This document shows, in pieces, positions 7,802-15,481 of a DNA stretch of 33,977 nt. The notes under the pieces are model-generated. The model was not told where the DNA came from. It saw nothing but the letters and a program-made list of their open reading frames with translations, and did not search any database. How positions within the stretch are numbered: the stretch's first letter is position 1; every line of letters starts with the position of its first letter. Both the position numbers and the translations under genes were made by a program. Source of the DNA: Candidatus Pararuminococcus gallinarum (GTDB lineage: Bacteria > Bacillota > Clostridia > Oscillospirales > Ruminococcaceae); contig CAJFSX010000014.1 of the NCBI GenBank assembly GCA_904419775.1, forward strand, positions 1 through 33,977, in the 5' to 3' direction.

Positions 7802-8932
7802 TTAGGGAAGGGCGTTGATGGCATTTTCCGCCTCTTCCAGACGATCAGGAATTTGAATGTGCTGGGGACAATGTTCCATACACTGGCCGCACCGCACGCA
7901 GTTTTTGGCGTGTTTTTCCTCCGGCAGGAATTTGGTGTAGATCAGCTTGGTGGGGGAGGAACGCTTGCGCTGCTGCAGGGTGTTGTAGATTTTAAATACC
8001 TCGGGAATATCCACCCCGGCGGGACAGGGCATGCAGTACCGGCAGCCGGTGCAGGGAACGGTTTTGACACTGTGGATGGCTTCCACCACCTCGTCAATAA
8101 CCTTGTACTGCTGATCTGTCATGGGGACGAAGGGCTCAAACTGCGCCACATTGTCCACCACCTGCTCCATACTGGACATGCCGGAGAGGACGACCTTTAC
8201 ATTTTCCAGGGAGGCCACCCATTTGACCGCCCAGGATGCCGCAGATGCTGTAGGCTCATATTTTTTGAAGACGTCCTCCGCCACATCAGGCAGGGTGGCC
8301 AGATAGCCGCCCCGGACAGGCTCCATAACCCAACAGGGGATATGATGGTCCACCAGGATCTGATAGCTGTCCTTTGCCCGCTGCATCTCCCAGTCCAGGT
8401 AGTTGACCTGAAGCTGGACAAAGTCCCAAGGATGAGCCTCCACCATGGCGGTTAAGTATTTGGGATCATCGTGGTAGGAAAAGCCGATGTATTTGATCTT
8501 GCCTTCTTCCCTCTTTTTCTGGACAAAATCATAGGCGTGAAACTCCTCAATCTGAGCCCATTTTTCCTGGTCCACGCTGTGAAGCAGATAAAAATCAAAG
8601 TGGTCTGTGTGACATCGGGCCAATTGTTCGTTGAAGATGCGTTCCATGTCATCCGGGGTCTTGCAGAACCAGATGGGCAGTTTGCTTGCCAGATAGAAGC
8701 TGTCCCGGGGATATTTCTGCATCAGATAGTCACCGATAAACTGCTCAGACTCCCCGTCGTGGTACATATAGGCGGTATCGTAGTAGTTGACCCCATGGGC
8801 ATAGGCGTAATCCAACATTTTCTCCGCTTCGGTCCGGTTGATCCTCCCGTTTTCCAGCTTAGGGAAGCGCATGCAGCCAAATCCCAGCAGGGAGGGAGAG
8901 GCGTCCATGGAGGCGATAGGCTTTTTTTCCAT
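7802..8932 (-). CDS. Aldo/keto reductase with C-terminal 2x[4Fe-4S] ferredoxin domain
   Basis: This 376-residue protein has an AKR barrel (about 1-285) with the tetrad Asp52, Tyr57, Lys84 and His118, and a C-terminal ferredoxin module with Cys294/297/300/303 (CTGCRYCMPC) and Cys345/348/351/355 (CVRCGQCMEHC). This fused form is frequent in anaerobic Firmicutes and is annotated only as a predicted oxidoreductase; the iron-sulfur domain suggests ferredoxin-type electron supply instead of, or besides, NADPH. The ATG at 8932 is used because AAAGGAG lies 8 nt upstream; the longer frame from 8953 begins in front of that site. The gene is monocistronic, with an extended -10 promoter upstream. The cellular substrate is unknown. 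Confidence 0.93.
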   Translation of the reverse strand: MEKKPIASMDASPSLLGFGCMRFPKLENGRINRTEAEKMLDYAYAHGVNYYDTAYMYHDGESEQFIGDYLMQKYPRDSFYLASKLPIWFCKTPDDMERIFNEQLARCHTDHFDFYLLHSVDQEKWAQIEEFHAYDFVQKKREEGKIKYIGFSYHDDPKYLTAMVEAHPWDFVQLQVNYLDWEMQRAKDSYQILVDHHIPCWVMEPVRGGYLATLPDVAEDVFKKYEPTASAASWAVKWVASLENVKVVLSGMSSMEQVVDNVAQFEPFVPMTDQQYKVIDEVVEAIHSVKTVPCTGCRYCMPCPAGVDIPEVFKIYNTLQQRKRSSPTKLIYTKFLPEEKHAKNCVRCGQCMEHCPQHIQIPDRLEEAENAINALP

Positions 8933-9017
8933 AAAGGGAACTCCTTTCATCAAATAAATGTGTGTGCATAGGCAGGGCCTGTCCCGGGATTCATAAATCC
9001 ACTTTTTCTGTAAATAT

Positions 9018-9046
9018 AGTATAACACAAATATGAATTTATTGAAA
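9018..9046 (-). promoter_or_regulatory. Extended -10 promoter for the aldo/keto reductase
   Basis: On the minus strand, TGTTATACT provides an extended -10 box (TATACT at 9023-9018). The -35 at 17-nt spacing (TTTCAA, 9046-9041) is weak, as is usual for extended -10 promoters. Confidence 0.45.
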
Positions 9047-9073
9047 CCAGGGAGCTTTTTCTCGGGGGAAAGG

Positions 9074-9123
9074 TTGACGTTTGCGGGGCCCTTGGTTTAG
9101 AATAAATAAGATGATAGTATCAT
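9074..9123 (+). promoter_or_regulatory. Promoter and palindromic operator-like site for rpe
   Basis: TTGACG (9074-9079), an 18-nt spacer and TAGAAT (9098-9103) form a good promoter about 115 nt upstream of rpe. Just after it, near the expected transcription start, is a perfect 13-bp palindrome (9111-9123, ATGATAGTATCAT) that could bind a repressor dimer. Confidence 0.55.
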
Positions 9124-9184
9124 GGAGTTTTATCGCCATCTGGGGTATCCAAGGCCTGAGATCGGCGGATACACCATAGAAAAA

Positions 9185-9202
9185 CCGCCGGGTTACCGGC
9201 GG
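9185..9202 (+). other. Hairpin just upstream of the rpe ribosome binding site
   Basis: CCGCCGG (9185-9191) and CCGGCGG (9196-9202) form a perfect 7-bp stem with a GTTA loop, ending 5 nt before the AAGGGG site. There is no T-run. It may influence translation or mRNA stability. Confidence 0.4.
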
Positions 9203-9218
9203 GAAAAGGGGTATGGAT

Positions 9219-9890
9219 ATGATTAAAATATCGCCGTCGATTTTAGCCTGTGACTTCGCTAATTTGGAGCGGGAATCCAAAGCCATGGAGGCGGCAGGGG
9301 CTGACATGCTCCATGTGGATGTGATGGATGGCCATTTTGTCCCCAATATTTCCATTGGGGCGCCGGTGGTGGCTGCCCTGCGGCCCAAGCTGCCCATGAT
9401 GTTTGATGTGCATCTAATGATTACCAATCCCCTGCAATATCTGCCTGATTTTGTCAAGGCGGGCAGCGACCGGATTACCTTCCACTTTGAGTCCGATGAC
9501 GATCCAAAGCAGGTGATTGACGCCATCCGCGGAGCTGGCAAAGAGGTAGGAATCTCCATTAAGCCAAAAACCCCGGCCTCCGTCCTGGAACAGCTCCTGC
9601 CCTTGGTGGACATGGTGCTGGTGATGACGGTAGAACCGGGATTCGGCGGACAGAAGTTTATGGCGGACATGCTTCCCAAGATCCGGCAGGTGCGGGATAT
9701 GGCGAACGCGATAGGGAAAACAGACCTGGATATCCAGGTGGACGGCGGCATTGCCGACGATACGGCGGCCCTGGTGGCCAAGGCGGGAGCCAACGTATTG
9801 GTGGCAGGCTCCTCTCTGTTTAAGCAGGCGGATTATAAAGCGGGAGTTGCCAACCTCCGCCGGGCCGCGGAAACTGCTTATGACAAGTAA
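9219..9890 (+). CDS. rpe: Ribulose-phosphate 3-epimerase
   Basis: This 223-residue TIM barrel interconverts D-ribulose 5-phosphate and D-xylulose 5-phosphate in the pentose phosphate pathway. Family motifs are clear: SPSILACDFANL at the start, HVDVMDGHFVPN with metal ligands His32 and Asp34, DVHLM with His65, MTVEPGFGGQKF, and DIQVDGG with Asp176. The ATG at 9219 is preferred because AGGGG ends 7 nt upstream; an in-frame ATG at 9213 would be only 1 nt from that site. The gene stands alone behind its own promoter, and its last 13 bases overlap the convergent mecA-like gene. Its product joins the same metabolite pool as the transketolase operon further along. Confidence 0.96.
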   Translation: MIKISPSILACDFANLERESKAMEAAGADMLHVDVMDGHFVPNISIGAPVVAALRPKLPMMFDVHLMITNPLQYLPDFVKAGSDRITFHFESDDDPKQVIDAIRGAGKEVGISIKPKTPASVLEQLLPLVDMVLVMTVEPGFGGQKFMADMLPKIRQVRDMANAIGKTDLDIQVDGGIADDTAALVAKAGANVLVAGSSLFKQADYKAGVANLRRAAETAYDK

Positions 9891-10459
9891 TAAGACAGGA
9901 TGTCAATGGCCCTGTTTTCCACAATGACCCGGCCGTGTTCCTCCAAATAGGAAACAAACAAGCTGCCCCGCCCGGCTAAGGGCGCGTATTCGCTGAGAAA
10001 ACCAGCGGTTTTTCCCCTTGGGCCATCCAGAGGATAGATGGCCAGATAGTAGTTTTGGCCCAGGCGGTACAGGGAGCTTTTGTAGACTCGGTGCCCCATC
10101 TGCCGGAATAGCTTGACGGAGGCATCGATAACGGTATCCACCTGGGAAAAGCGATAGATCGCGGGTTCGCCAATGGTGTGTTTGACCCGATAGCGCCGGA
10201 TGGTAGGGTTTTTGTCAAAGAGTGGGGTAAAATAGATGACGCAGCCGTTCTGGCTGCTGGGATAGACCTGGATGAAGAGCTTCTGCCGTCCCGGTGAAAA
10301 GCCTGCCTGGGACTTAGCTTTGCCTAGGATATGAAGGAGAACCTCCTTGGTGTGGGGATCGCTATAGTCCAGGGAATCGTAGGAGATGCCCAGGCCTTTG
10401 AGATCCTCGCAGCTAAGGGTGACTTTGAGCTTGTTTTTGCTGATGAGTTGTATATTCAT
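9878..10459 (-). CDS. MecA-like Clp adaptor protein
   Basis: This 193-residue protein resembles the MecA family, which delivers substrates such as ComK to ClpC-ClpP in Bacillus. The N-terminal part (MNIQLISKNKLKVTLSCEDL through KEVLLHILGKA) matches the conserved MecA head in pattern. The C-terminal domain (about 100-185) contains YRFSQVDTVIDASVKLF, like the MecA C-terminal ClpC-binding domain, though the usual central acidic linker is very short. The ATG at 10459 follows GGAGG at good spacing. It overlaps rpe by 13 nt, tail to tail, with no visible terminator. The identification is by remembered pattern, so moderate confidence; its targets are unknown. Confidence 0.7.
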   Translation of the reverse strand: MNIQLISKNKLKVTLSCEDLKGLGISYDSLDYSDPHTKEVLLHILGKAKSQAGFSPGRQKLFIQVYPSSQNGCVIYFTPLFDKNPTIRRYRVKHTIGEPAIYRFSQVDTVIDASVKLFRQMGHRVYKSSLYRLGQNYYLAIYPLDGPRGKTAGFLSEYAPLAGRGSLFVSYLEEHGRVIVENRAIDILSYYLS

Positions 10460-10561
10460 GTGAGAAAACCTCCGGCGGATTCCAGAAGGAAACCGCGTCT
10501 ATGGCGACATAGATGAGACAGAAGGCCCGCTTTCAGGAGATGGGCCAGGATACAGCAGAAA

Positions 10562-10645
10562 GGCCGTGAAGCGGCCGGCACCTGCCCCGGGCGGGTGCAA
10601 CACCCACTGATTCACCCTGCCGCAAGGCGGGGACAAAAGAGGTGC
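10562..10645 (+). promoter_or_regulatory. Structured leader upstream of the Rnf-like operon
   Basis: Three hairpins lie in a row before rnfC: 10562-10566/10572-10576 (GGCCG/CGGCC), 10578-10586/10590-10598 (GCACCTGCC/GGCGGGTGC, one wobble) and 10615-10621/10626-10632 (with a GCAA tetraloop). Two competing pairings exist: GGGTG 10593-10597 with CACCC 10601-10605, and GCACCT 10578-10583 with AGGTGC 10640-10645. The latter covers the rnfC ribosome binding site. Such switching is typical of translational riboswitches or protein-controlled leaders. No known riboswitch core was recognised, and no clear promoter was found in 10460-10560. Confidence 0.35.
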
Positions 10646-10655
10646 AGATAATTTC

Positions 10656-11891
10656 ATGGAATTTAGGAAAAAGGGAGTTTTTCTGGATCAGGCCAAGGAA
10701 CCAGCCTTATCCCGACCCATTGCACATTATGTGTTTCCCAAGATGGTATATTTGCGGCTGCCCCAAAGGGCCGTGTTCCAGCGCGGTGATCAGGTGCGGA
10801 TTGATGAGCCGGCGTTTACCGTAGGGAACCAGGCGGTTTTTTCCCCCATCGACGCAGAGGTGGAGGACATCCTAACCCCTTCTTTTGATAATGAGCATAC
10901 CTATGCGGTGCTGCGCAACACGGTTACCCCGACCCAGCGCCAGATTATGAAAAAGAATGACGAGGAAACGGTGGAGCCGGAACGGATCATCGCCTATGCA
11001 AAAAAATGCTCCGTCGTCGACGATCTCGACGGGGAGTTCCTTTACCGAAAGCTGGAGCAAGCCCAGGATAAACGGAAGCTGGTGGTGGTCGGCAACGCTA
11101 TCGATGACCAGCCCATGATTTCCAACCATATGGGCCCCCTGTTTAAGCTGACAGCAGAGGCAGCAGGCGGCCTGCGGCTGGCCCAAAAGGCTCTGGGTGC
11201 GGCGGAAATCTGCTTTGCCATCTATGGAGAAATCGGGAGCAGTGACCAGCGCATTCCCAAAGAGTTGGAAAAGATTCCGGTGGTCAGGATGAAAGGCCGT
11301 TATCCGGCCCGCCCCAGGCTGGAACAGGAGATCGGGAAGAAATATCCTGGCATGCGGGTGGTTTCCATCTCCTCCAATACCCTGATCCATCTCTACCGGG
11401 CTGTGGTCTATGAAAAGCCCCACAGTTCCCTGTTCCTCACTGTGGCCGGGGATGCCATCGCCAATCCTGGCAATGTGGAGGTGGCTTTGGGAACTCCGGT
11501 CGGAGAGGTTTTGCGCTTTTGCGGACTGGCCAGAGAACCACACAGGCTCATTACCCGAGGCACCATGGCGGGATATCGGCTGACCGATACCCAGACTCCG
11601 GTATCTTTTGGGATGAATTGCCTGATCGCGGATGCTAAGGACGGCAGACGCACCCACTACGAGTGTATTGGCTGCGGCCGGTGTGTGAAAGCCTGCCCAG
11701 CGGGAATAAATCCTTATCTTGCCTACCGCTACATTACGGGAAAAAACCAGAGGTATCAGCAGCTCGGTCTGGAACGTTGTACCAAATGCGGTCTTTGTTC
11801 ATATATATGCCCATCGAATATAGATGTTGCGTCTTATATCCAGACAGTGCTCGGTGAGGACCTGCCTCAAAAAGGGGAGGAAAGCGTGTGA
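10656..11891 (+). CDS. RnfC-like iron-sulfur subunit, divergent
   Basis: This 411-residue protein follows the RnfC plan: an N-terminal barrel-sandwich segment (about 20-75), a Nuo51-like middle, a SLBB-like stretch (about 265-300, VAGDAIANPGNVEVALGTPVGEVL), and two [4Fe-4S] sites at Cys337/340/343/347 and Cys375/378/381/385. In normal RnfC, which oxidises NADH, the middle carries a GGAGFPT loop and an ECEP motif for FMN/NADH. Here the matching places read VVDDLDGEF (about 120-128) and NAIDDQP (about 147-153), so both are lost. It probably does not take electrons from NADH in the usual way. The ATG at 10656 has AGAGGTG about 11 nt upstream. Its stop overlaps the GTG start of the next gene. Confidence 0.85.
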   Translation: MEFRKKGVFLDQAKEPALSRPIAHYVFPKMVYLRLPQRAVFQRGDQVRIDEPAFTVGNQAVFSPIDAEVEDILTPSFDNEHTYAVLRNTVTPTQRQIMKKNDEETVEPERIIAYAKKCSVVDDLDGEFLYRKLEQAQDKRKLVVVGNAIDDQPMISNHMGPLFKLTAEAAGGLRLAQKALGAAEICFAIYGEIGSSDQRIPKELEKIPVVRMKGRYPARPRLEQEIGKKYPGMRVVSISSNTLIHLYRAVVYEKPHSSLFLTVAGDAIANPGNVEVALGTPVGEVLRFCGLAREPHRLITRGTMAGYRLTDTQTPVSFGMNCLIADAKDGRRTHYECIGCGRCVKACPAGINPYLAYRYITGKNQRYQQLGLERCTKCGLCSYICPSNIDVASYIQTVLGEDLPQKGEESV

Positions 11892-12865
11892 AACAGAAAA
11901 TACGGCTGACAGCACAGCTCAAGTCCAGGGATACTACTGCTGTGATCATGGGGGACATGATCATCGCCCTGCTGCCGCTGTGCGTCATGGCCTTTTACTA
12001 TTATGGACTGCGGGCGGCGCTGCTGATGGTGACAGCGGCGGCGGTGAGCTATGCCGCAGATATGCTCGGCTATGTTATCCGGGGCAAGATGCCCAACCCC
12101 AAGGACCTGTCTTCTATTGTGACAGGGCTGATTGTGGTTTTGATGATGCCGGCGTCGGTGCCCTACTTTATCGTTGTGCTGGCCTGTCTGTTTGCCATCC
12201 TGGTGCTTAAGCACCCCTTTGGAGGCCTGGGAAACAATCCCTTTAACCCGGCAGCTGGCGGGTTCGCCTTTGTGGCCATCAGTTTCCCGCAGAGTGTATT
12301 TACCTATCCCACCCCCTTCTCCCAGCTGGAACTGGTAGGCAGTGTGTCTGCTCCGTTGGTAGAAAGCACGGCTTTCACCCTCAAGCTGGGAGGACTGCCC
12401 GCCCATGACCCGGTGCAGATGCTCCTCGGCAACTATCCGGGGCCCATGGGCGCTACCAACATCGTGGTAATCTTGACCTGCCTGCTCTTCCTCCTCTATC
12501 GCAAGAACATCGACTGGAGGATTCCTCTGGGCTTTGTAGCGGCCTGTGCCGCTTGCGCGCTCCTCTTCCCGCGGATTGGAGGAAGCCCTCGATACTCTGT
12601 AATCTATGAGCTCTTTTCCGGTACCCTTTTGTTCGGCGCCGTCTTTGTAGTCACTGAACCGGTGACCGGGCCTAAAACGGTGCCTGGCCGATGGGCCTAT
12701 AGCATTTTGTCAGGCGTGGTCACTATGTTCTTCCGCTATTATGGAGGCTTTGAACAGGGACTGGTGTTTGCCGTGCTCATTATGAACGCCCTGTCTAATG
12801 TATTGGATCGGGAAATGGGACGGTTGGTTGCATATGGGAGGAGGCGGCTGCATGGCGATTCGTAG
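11888..12865 (+). CDS. RnfD-like membrane subunit (NqrB/RnfD family)
   Basis: This 325-residue polytopic membrane protein contains the family segments PNPKDLSSIVTGLIVVLMMP, KHPFGGLGNNPFNPAAGGFAF, LLGNYPGPMGATN and FVVTEPVTGPKT. RnfD normally carries FMN on a Thr in an SGAT motif shortly before the GN-PG segment. Here the equivalent stretch is S160-T-A-F-T-L165, so Thr164 may be kept but its setting is changed; no ApbE flavin transferase gene is visible in the window. The start is GTG at 11888, supported by GGGGAGG 7 nt upstream and coupled to the rnfC stop. The end overlaps rnfE by 14 nt; rnfG, normally between D and E, is missing. Confidence 0.87.
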   Translation: MKQKIRLTAQLKSRDTTAVIMGDMIIALLPLCVMAFYYYGLRAALLMVTAAAVSYAADMLGYVIRGKMPNPKDLSSIVTGLIVVLMMPASVPYFIVVLACLFAILVLKHPFGGLGNNPFNPAAGGFAFVAISFPQSVFTYPTPFSQLELVGSVSAPLVESTAFTLKLGGLPAHDPVQMLLGNYPGPMGATNIVVILTCLLFLLYRKNIDWRIPLGFVAACAACALLFPRIGGSPRYSVIYELFSGTLLFGAVFVVTEPVTGPKTVPGRWAYSILSGVVTMFFRYYGGFEQGLVFAVLIMNALSNVLDREMGRLVAYGRRRLHGDS

Positions 12866-13508
12866 TCATCTGAAGAAAAGCAGAGAAAAAATGCGGCTGT
12901 TTGAGGGGATGACCTATCGCAATCCGGTGCTGATCTGTGGTTTCGCCCTAGCTCCGGCTATTATGGTCACAACCTCCCTGAAAAATGCTGTTGCAATGAC
13001 CCTGGCCTTTTTCGTTGTGACCGTTCCCACCCTGGTGGCGGCTTCTTTTATCAAAAACAGCGTGCCCCGGTGGCTGCGTTCGGTGGTAAATGCACTGATT
13101 GCATCGGTATTTTTTATTCCTGCTCTTGCCTTGGTGCGCCTGGTTCATCCTTTGGGCGTTGACCTGATGGGAATTTATCTGCCGATCCTGGTCATCAATT
13201 CGGTACTGCTTTCCCGGGCTGAGCGGTTTGCACGGAAGAATAAGCCTGTCCGTGCCCTCATTGACGGAAGCTGCTATACCGTTGGCTTTGGTGTGGTGCT
13301 ATGTGTGGTGTCCACCATCCGGGAGATCATCGGCGCCGGCAGTATCTGGGGTGTGTCCTTAAATCTGAGTCAGAGGACACCAGCTGTATTGCTGCCTTTT
13401 GCCGGGTTTATCCTGGTGGCATTTTTGGCGGCTTTCGCCCAGTTTCTCAATCGTCTGCTTAACAAGAGGATCTATCACCGGTCTGATTCATCAGGGGAGG
13501 TGAAATAA
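12852..13508 (+). CDS. RnfE-like membrane subunit (NqrD/RnfE family)
   Basis: This 218-residue membrane protein has about six helices. It shows the paired half-helix pattern of the RnfA/E family: NPVLICGFALAPAIMVTTSLKNA near the N-terminus, and VDLMGIYLPILVINSVLLSRAERFA plus DGSCYTVGFGVVLCVVSTIREIIGAG later. In characterised Rnf/Nqr complexes RnfA and RnfE together coordinate an iron-sulfur centre inside the membrane through cysteines; Cys residues occur here in the LICG and DGSC segments. I chose ATG 12852 because GGGAGGAGG lies 7 nt upstream; a longer frame from 12798 would lie mostly inside rnfD. The gene is translationally coupled to rnfD and directly followed by rnfA. Confidence 0.87.
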   Translation: MAIRSHLKKSREKMRLFEGMTYRNPVLICGFALAPAIMVTTSLKNAVAMTLAFFVVTVPTLVAASFIKNSVPRWLRSVVNALIASVFFIPALALVRLVHPLGVDLMGIYLPILVINSVLLSRAERFARKNKPVRALIDGSCYTVGFGVVLCVVSTIREIIGAGSIWGVSLNLSQRTPAVLLPFAGFILVAFLAAFAQFLNRLLNKRIYHRSDSSGEVK

Positions 13509-14102
13509 ATGGAGGCCGTTGTTCAGTTTTTCCTCCTGGCGCTGACCGCCATCTTCGCGGAGAACACCGTTTTTACCCGGGCATTAGGCGCCAGCCGCGC
13601 CTTGATGGAGATGCGTTCCTCCCGGAGCACCATGCTTTTTGGAGCGGTACTCACGGCCATCACATTTTTTTCATCGCTGCTGTGCTATCCGGCGAATATC
13701 CTGCTGCGGATGACCCCATATTATCTATATTTAGAGCCGCTGGTCTTTGTCCTGTGCATTGGCATTGTCTATGCCATCATATACCTCACCATAGGGCGCT
13801 TTTTCCCAAAGGTCCAGAACCGTATTGGGAAGATGCTGCCTATGGCTACCTTTAATTCCGCTCTTTTGGGCGCCATACTGGTGGCGCTCCATCAAAACTT
13901 CAACCTTGCCCAGACCATTGGATTCGGCCTCGGCACGGGAATTGGTTTTACCGTTGCGGCGTTGCTGATCTGTGAGGGACAAAAGAGGTTGGAACTTTCC
14001 AGACTACCCCGCTCCTTCCGGGGACTGCCTGCCACCCTTTTGTATATCGGTATCCTTTCCCTGGCCTTTTATGGCTTGATCGGCCATCAGCTTCCAAGTT
14101 GA
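13509..14102 (+). CDS. RnfA-like membrane subunit (NqrE/RnfA family)
   Basis: This 197-residue membrane protein has about six helices and the RnfA start pattern: FFLLALTAIFAENTVFTRALG, comparable to the usual segment around AENFVLxRxLG. The later half carries MLPMATFNSALLGAILVALH, the place where RnfA proteins normally read LP-I-TNCAVLG; the conserved Cys of that site is absent here (FNSALLG). If this Cys is truly missing, the intramembrane iron-sulfur centre shared with RnfE would be altered. The gene starts immediately after rnfE with GGGGAGG upstream and is the last Rnf-type gene; the ferredoxin-like RnfB that normally follows is not present before the next operon member. Confidence 0.83.
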   Translation: MEAVVQFFLLALTAIFAENTVFTRALGASRALMEMRSSRSTMLFGAVLTAITFFSSLLCYPANILLRMTPYYLYLEPLVFVLCIGIVYAIIYLTIGRFFPKVQNRIGKMLPMATFNSALLGAILVALHQNFNLAQTIGFGLGTGIGFTVAALLICEGQKRLELSRLPRSFRGLPATLLYIGILSLAFYGLIGHQLPS

Positions 14103-14149
14103 TTTGGTTTACTTCGACATCTGTGTAGCAGTAAGGGAGGATTTTTGCT

Positions 14150-15400
14150 ATGTCAAAGCCTTATAAAATCAAGCGCAATACCAGAATGTACCGAGGGCGG
14201 GGTAGGCGTCCTTCGCCGCTGTCCATTGTACTGACAGTGGTAGGATGCTGCGTTCTGGCATTTTTGGGCTGGAGCCTGTATCAGCCGGTGTATAATTTGG
14301 TTACCGGCAATATTTCTTCTTCCCTGCCCACAGAATCCAGCAGTACTCCCTCCGCGCCGGTGACCAGTGATTCAGAAAGTGAGTCTCAGGAACCTGTGCC
14401 CGAGGAGGCTTCGGCGCAGCATTTGGTCTATCTGCCCCATGCGATTATGGCTGACGCCACCCAGCTAGACGCTTTCCTCCAGTCGGCAGTGGATATGGGG
14501 GCCAATGGGGTGATGATGGATCTGAAGGATGCCAATGGTTATCTGTTATACCAATCCACGGTGGCAGAAGCAGTGGGCGCAGGGGCGATTTCCTCTAGCG
14601 CTGTGGATTTGCCCACCGTGTTGGCAGCCCTGGGAAGCTACAATATGACGCCGGTAGCTCGTATCCATACCTGGGTCGACCCCATCGCCCCGCGGACCTA
14701 TACGGACATGGCTGTCAAGTATAACGGAACCGAAACCCTGTGGCTCACCGATACGAGGGAGAATGGGGGGCAAAACTGGATGAACCCCTACTCTGAGAGC
14801 GCCCAGAAATACATTACCGACATCTCTCTTGAACTTGCGGGGATGGGGATCAAAGAGATTGTACTGGATGGATATTACTTCCCCACCATGGTGGGCTCGG
14901 AGTATGCAACCTATGGGGAGACGGCGGATACCGTCACCCGGGACGCTTGCTTGAAAAACTATCTTGCCACGTTGACTGCCGCCTTAGAGCCTTCTGGTAC
15001 AGAGGTGGGACTGTATGTCACCGGCGCGTCCCTGTTTGCCACCGATCAAACCGCCTATGGCGGGGTCAACCCAGCGACGCTGGGAGCGAAAAACCTTCTG
15101 GTCAACGCCATGCCGGCCTCTTTTGGCTCCACCTTGACTATAGGGGAGGAAACCCTCGCTTCTCCGGCCCGATCCCCCTACCAGGCTTTGACGATGGTGG
15201 CAGCTCAAATCAAGACAATTGTGCCGGAGGGGACCAACCTGACTATGTTTGTCCAATGCTACACAGCTGATGGATTATCCGAGGATCAGAACAAAACCTA
15301 CACCAGGGAGGATATCTCCGAACAACTGCGGGCACTGACAGAACAGGAGATTGAGGACTATCTGCTCTTTAGCCCTACCGGAACCTTCCCGGCGGAATAA
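14150..15400 (+). CDS. Membrane-anchored putative glycoside hydrolase (DUF4015-like)
   Basis: This 416-residue protein has a basic N-terminus, one membrane helix (about 24-42), a Ser/Pro/Glu-rich linker (about 55-88) and an extracytoplasmic barrel-like domain. The domain shows the pattern of the DUF4015 putative glycoside hydrolase family: GANGVMMDLKDANGYLLYQS, VARIHTWVDP, WMNPYSESAQKYITDI and IKEIVLDGYYFP with conserved acidic residues on strand ends. Its substrate is unknown; cell-wall or surface glycans are a guess. The ATG at 14150 follows GGGAGG. It lies 47 nt after rnfA and may be co-transcribed, but a functional link is not evident. Confidence 0.8.
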   Translation: MSKPYKIKRNTRMYRGRGRRPSPLSIVLTVVGCCVLAFLGWSLYQPVYNLVTGNISSSLPTESSSTPSAPVTSDSESESQEPVPEEASAQHLVYLPHAIMADATQLDAFLQSAVDMGANGVMMDLKDANGYLLYQSTVAEAVGAGAISSSAVDLPTVLAALGSYNMTPVARIHTWVDPIAPRTYTDMAVKYNGTETLWLTDTRENGGQNWMNPYSESAQKYITDISLELAGMGIKEIVLDGYYFPTMVGSEYATYGETADTVTRDACLKNYLATLTAALEPSGTEVGLYVTGASLFATDQTAYGGVNPATLGAKNLLVNAMPASFGSTLTIGEETLASPARSPYQALTMVAAQIKTIVPEGTNLTMFVQCYTADGLSEDQNKTYTREDISEQLRALTEQEIEDYLLFSPTGTFPAE

Positions 15401-15481
15401 TATAAAAAGAACCGTTCGCTTTGCCTATTGTCTATCGGGCAGCGCCTTTTTCGCAAACGGGCGGGCTGCAAACCAAATAAA

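Noticed and set aside
10560-10650. FMN or cobalamin riboswitch before rnfC
   Set aside because: Some GGCAGGGTG-like sequence occurs on the opposite strand, but the other conserved parts of these riboswitches are missing.
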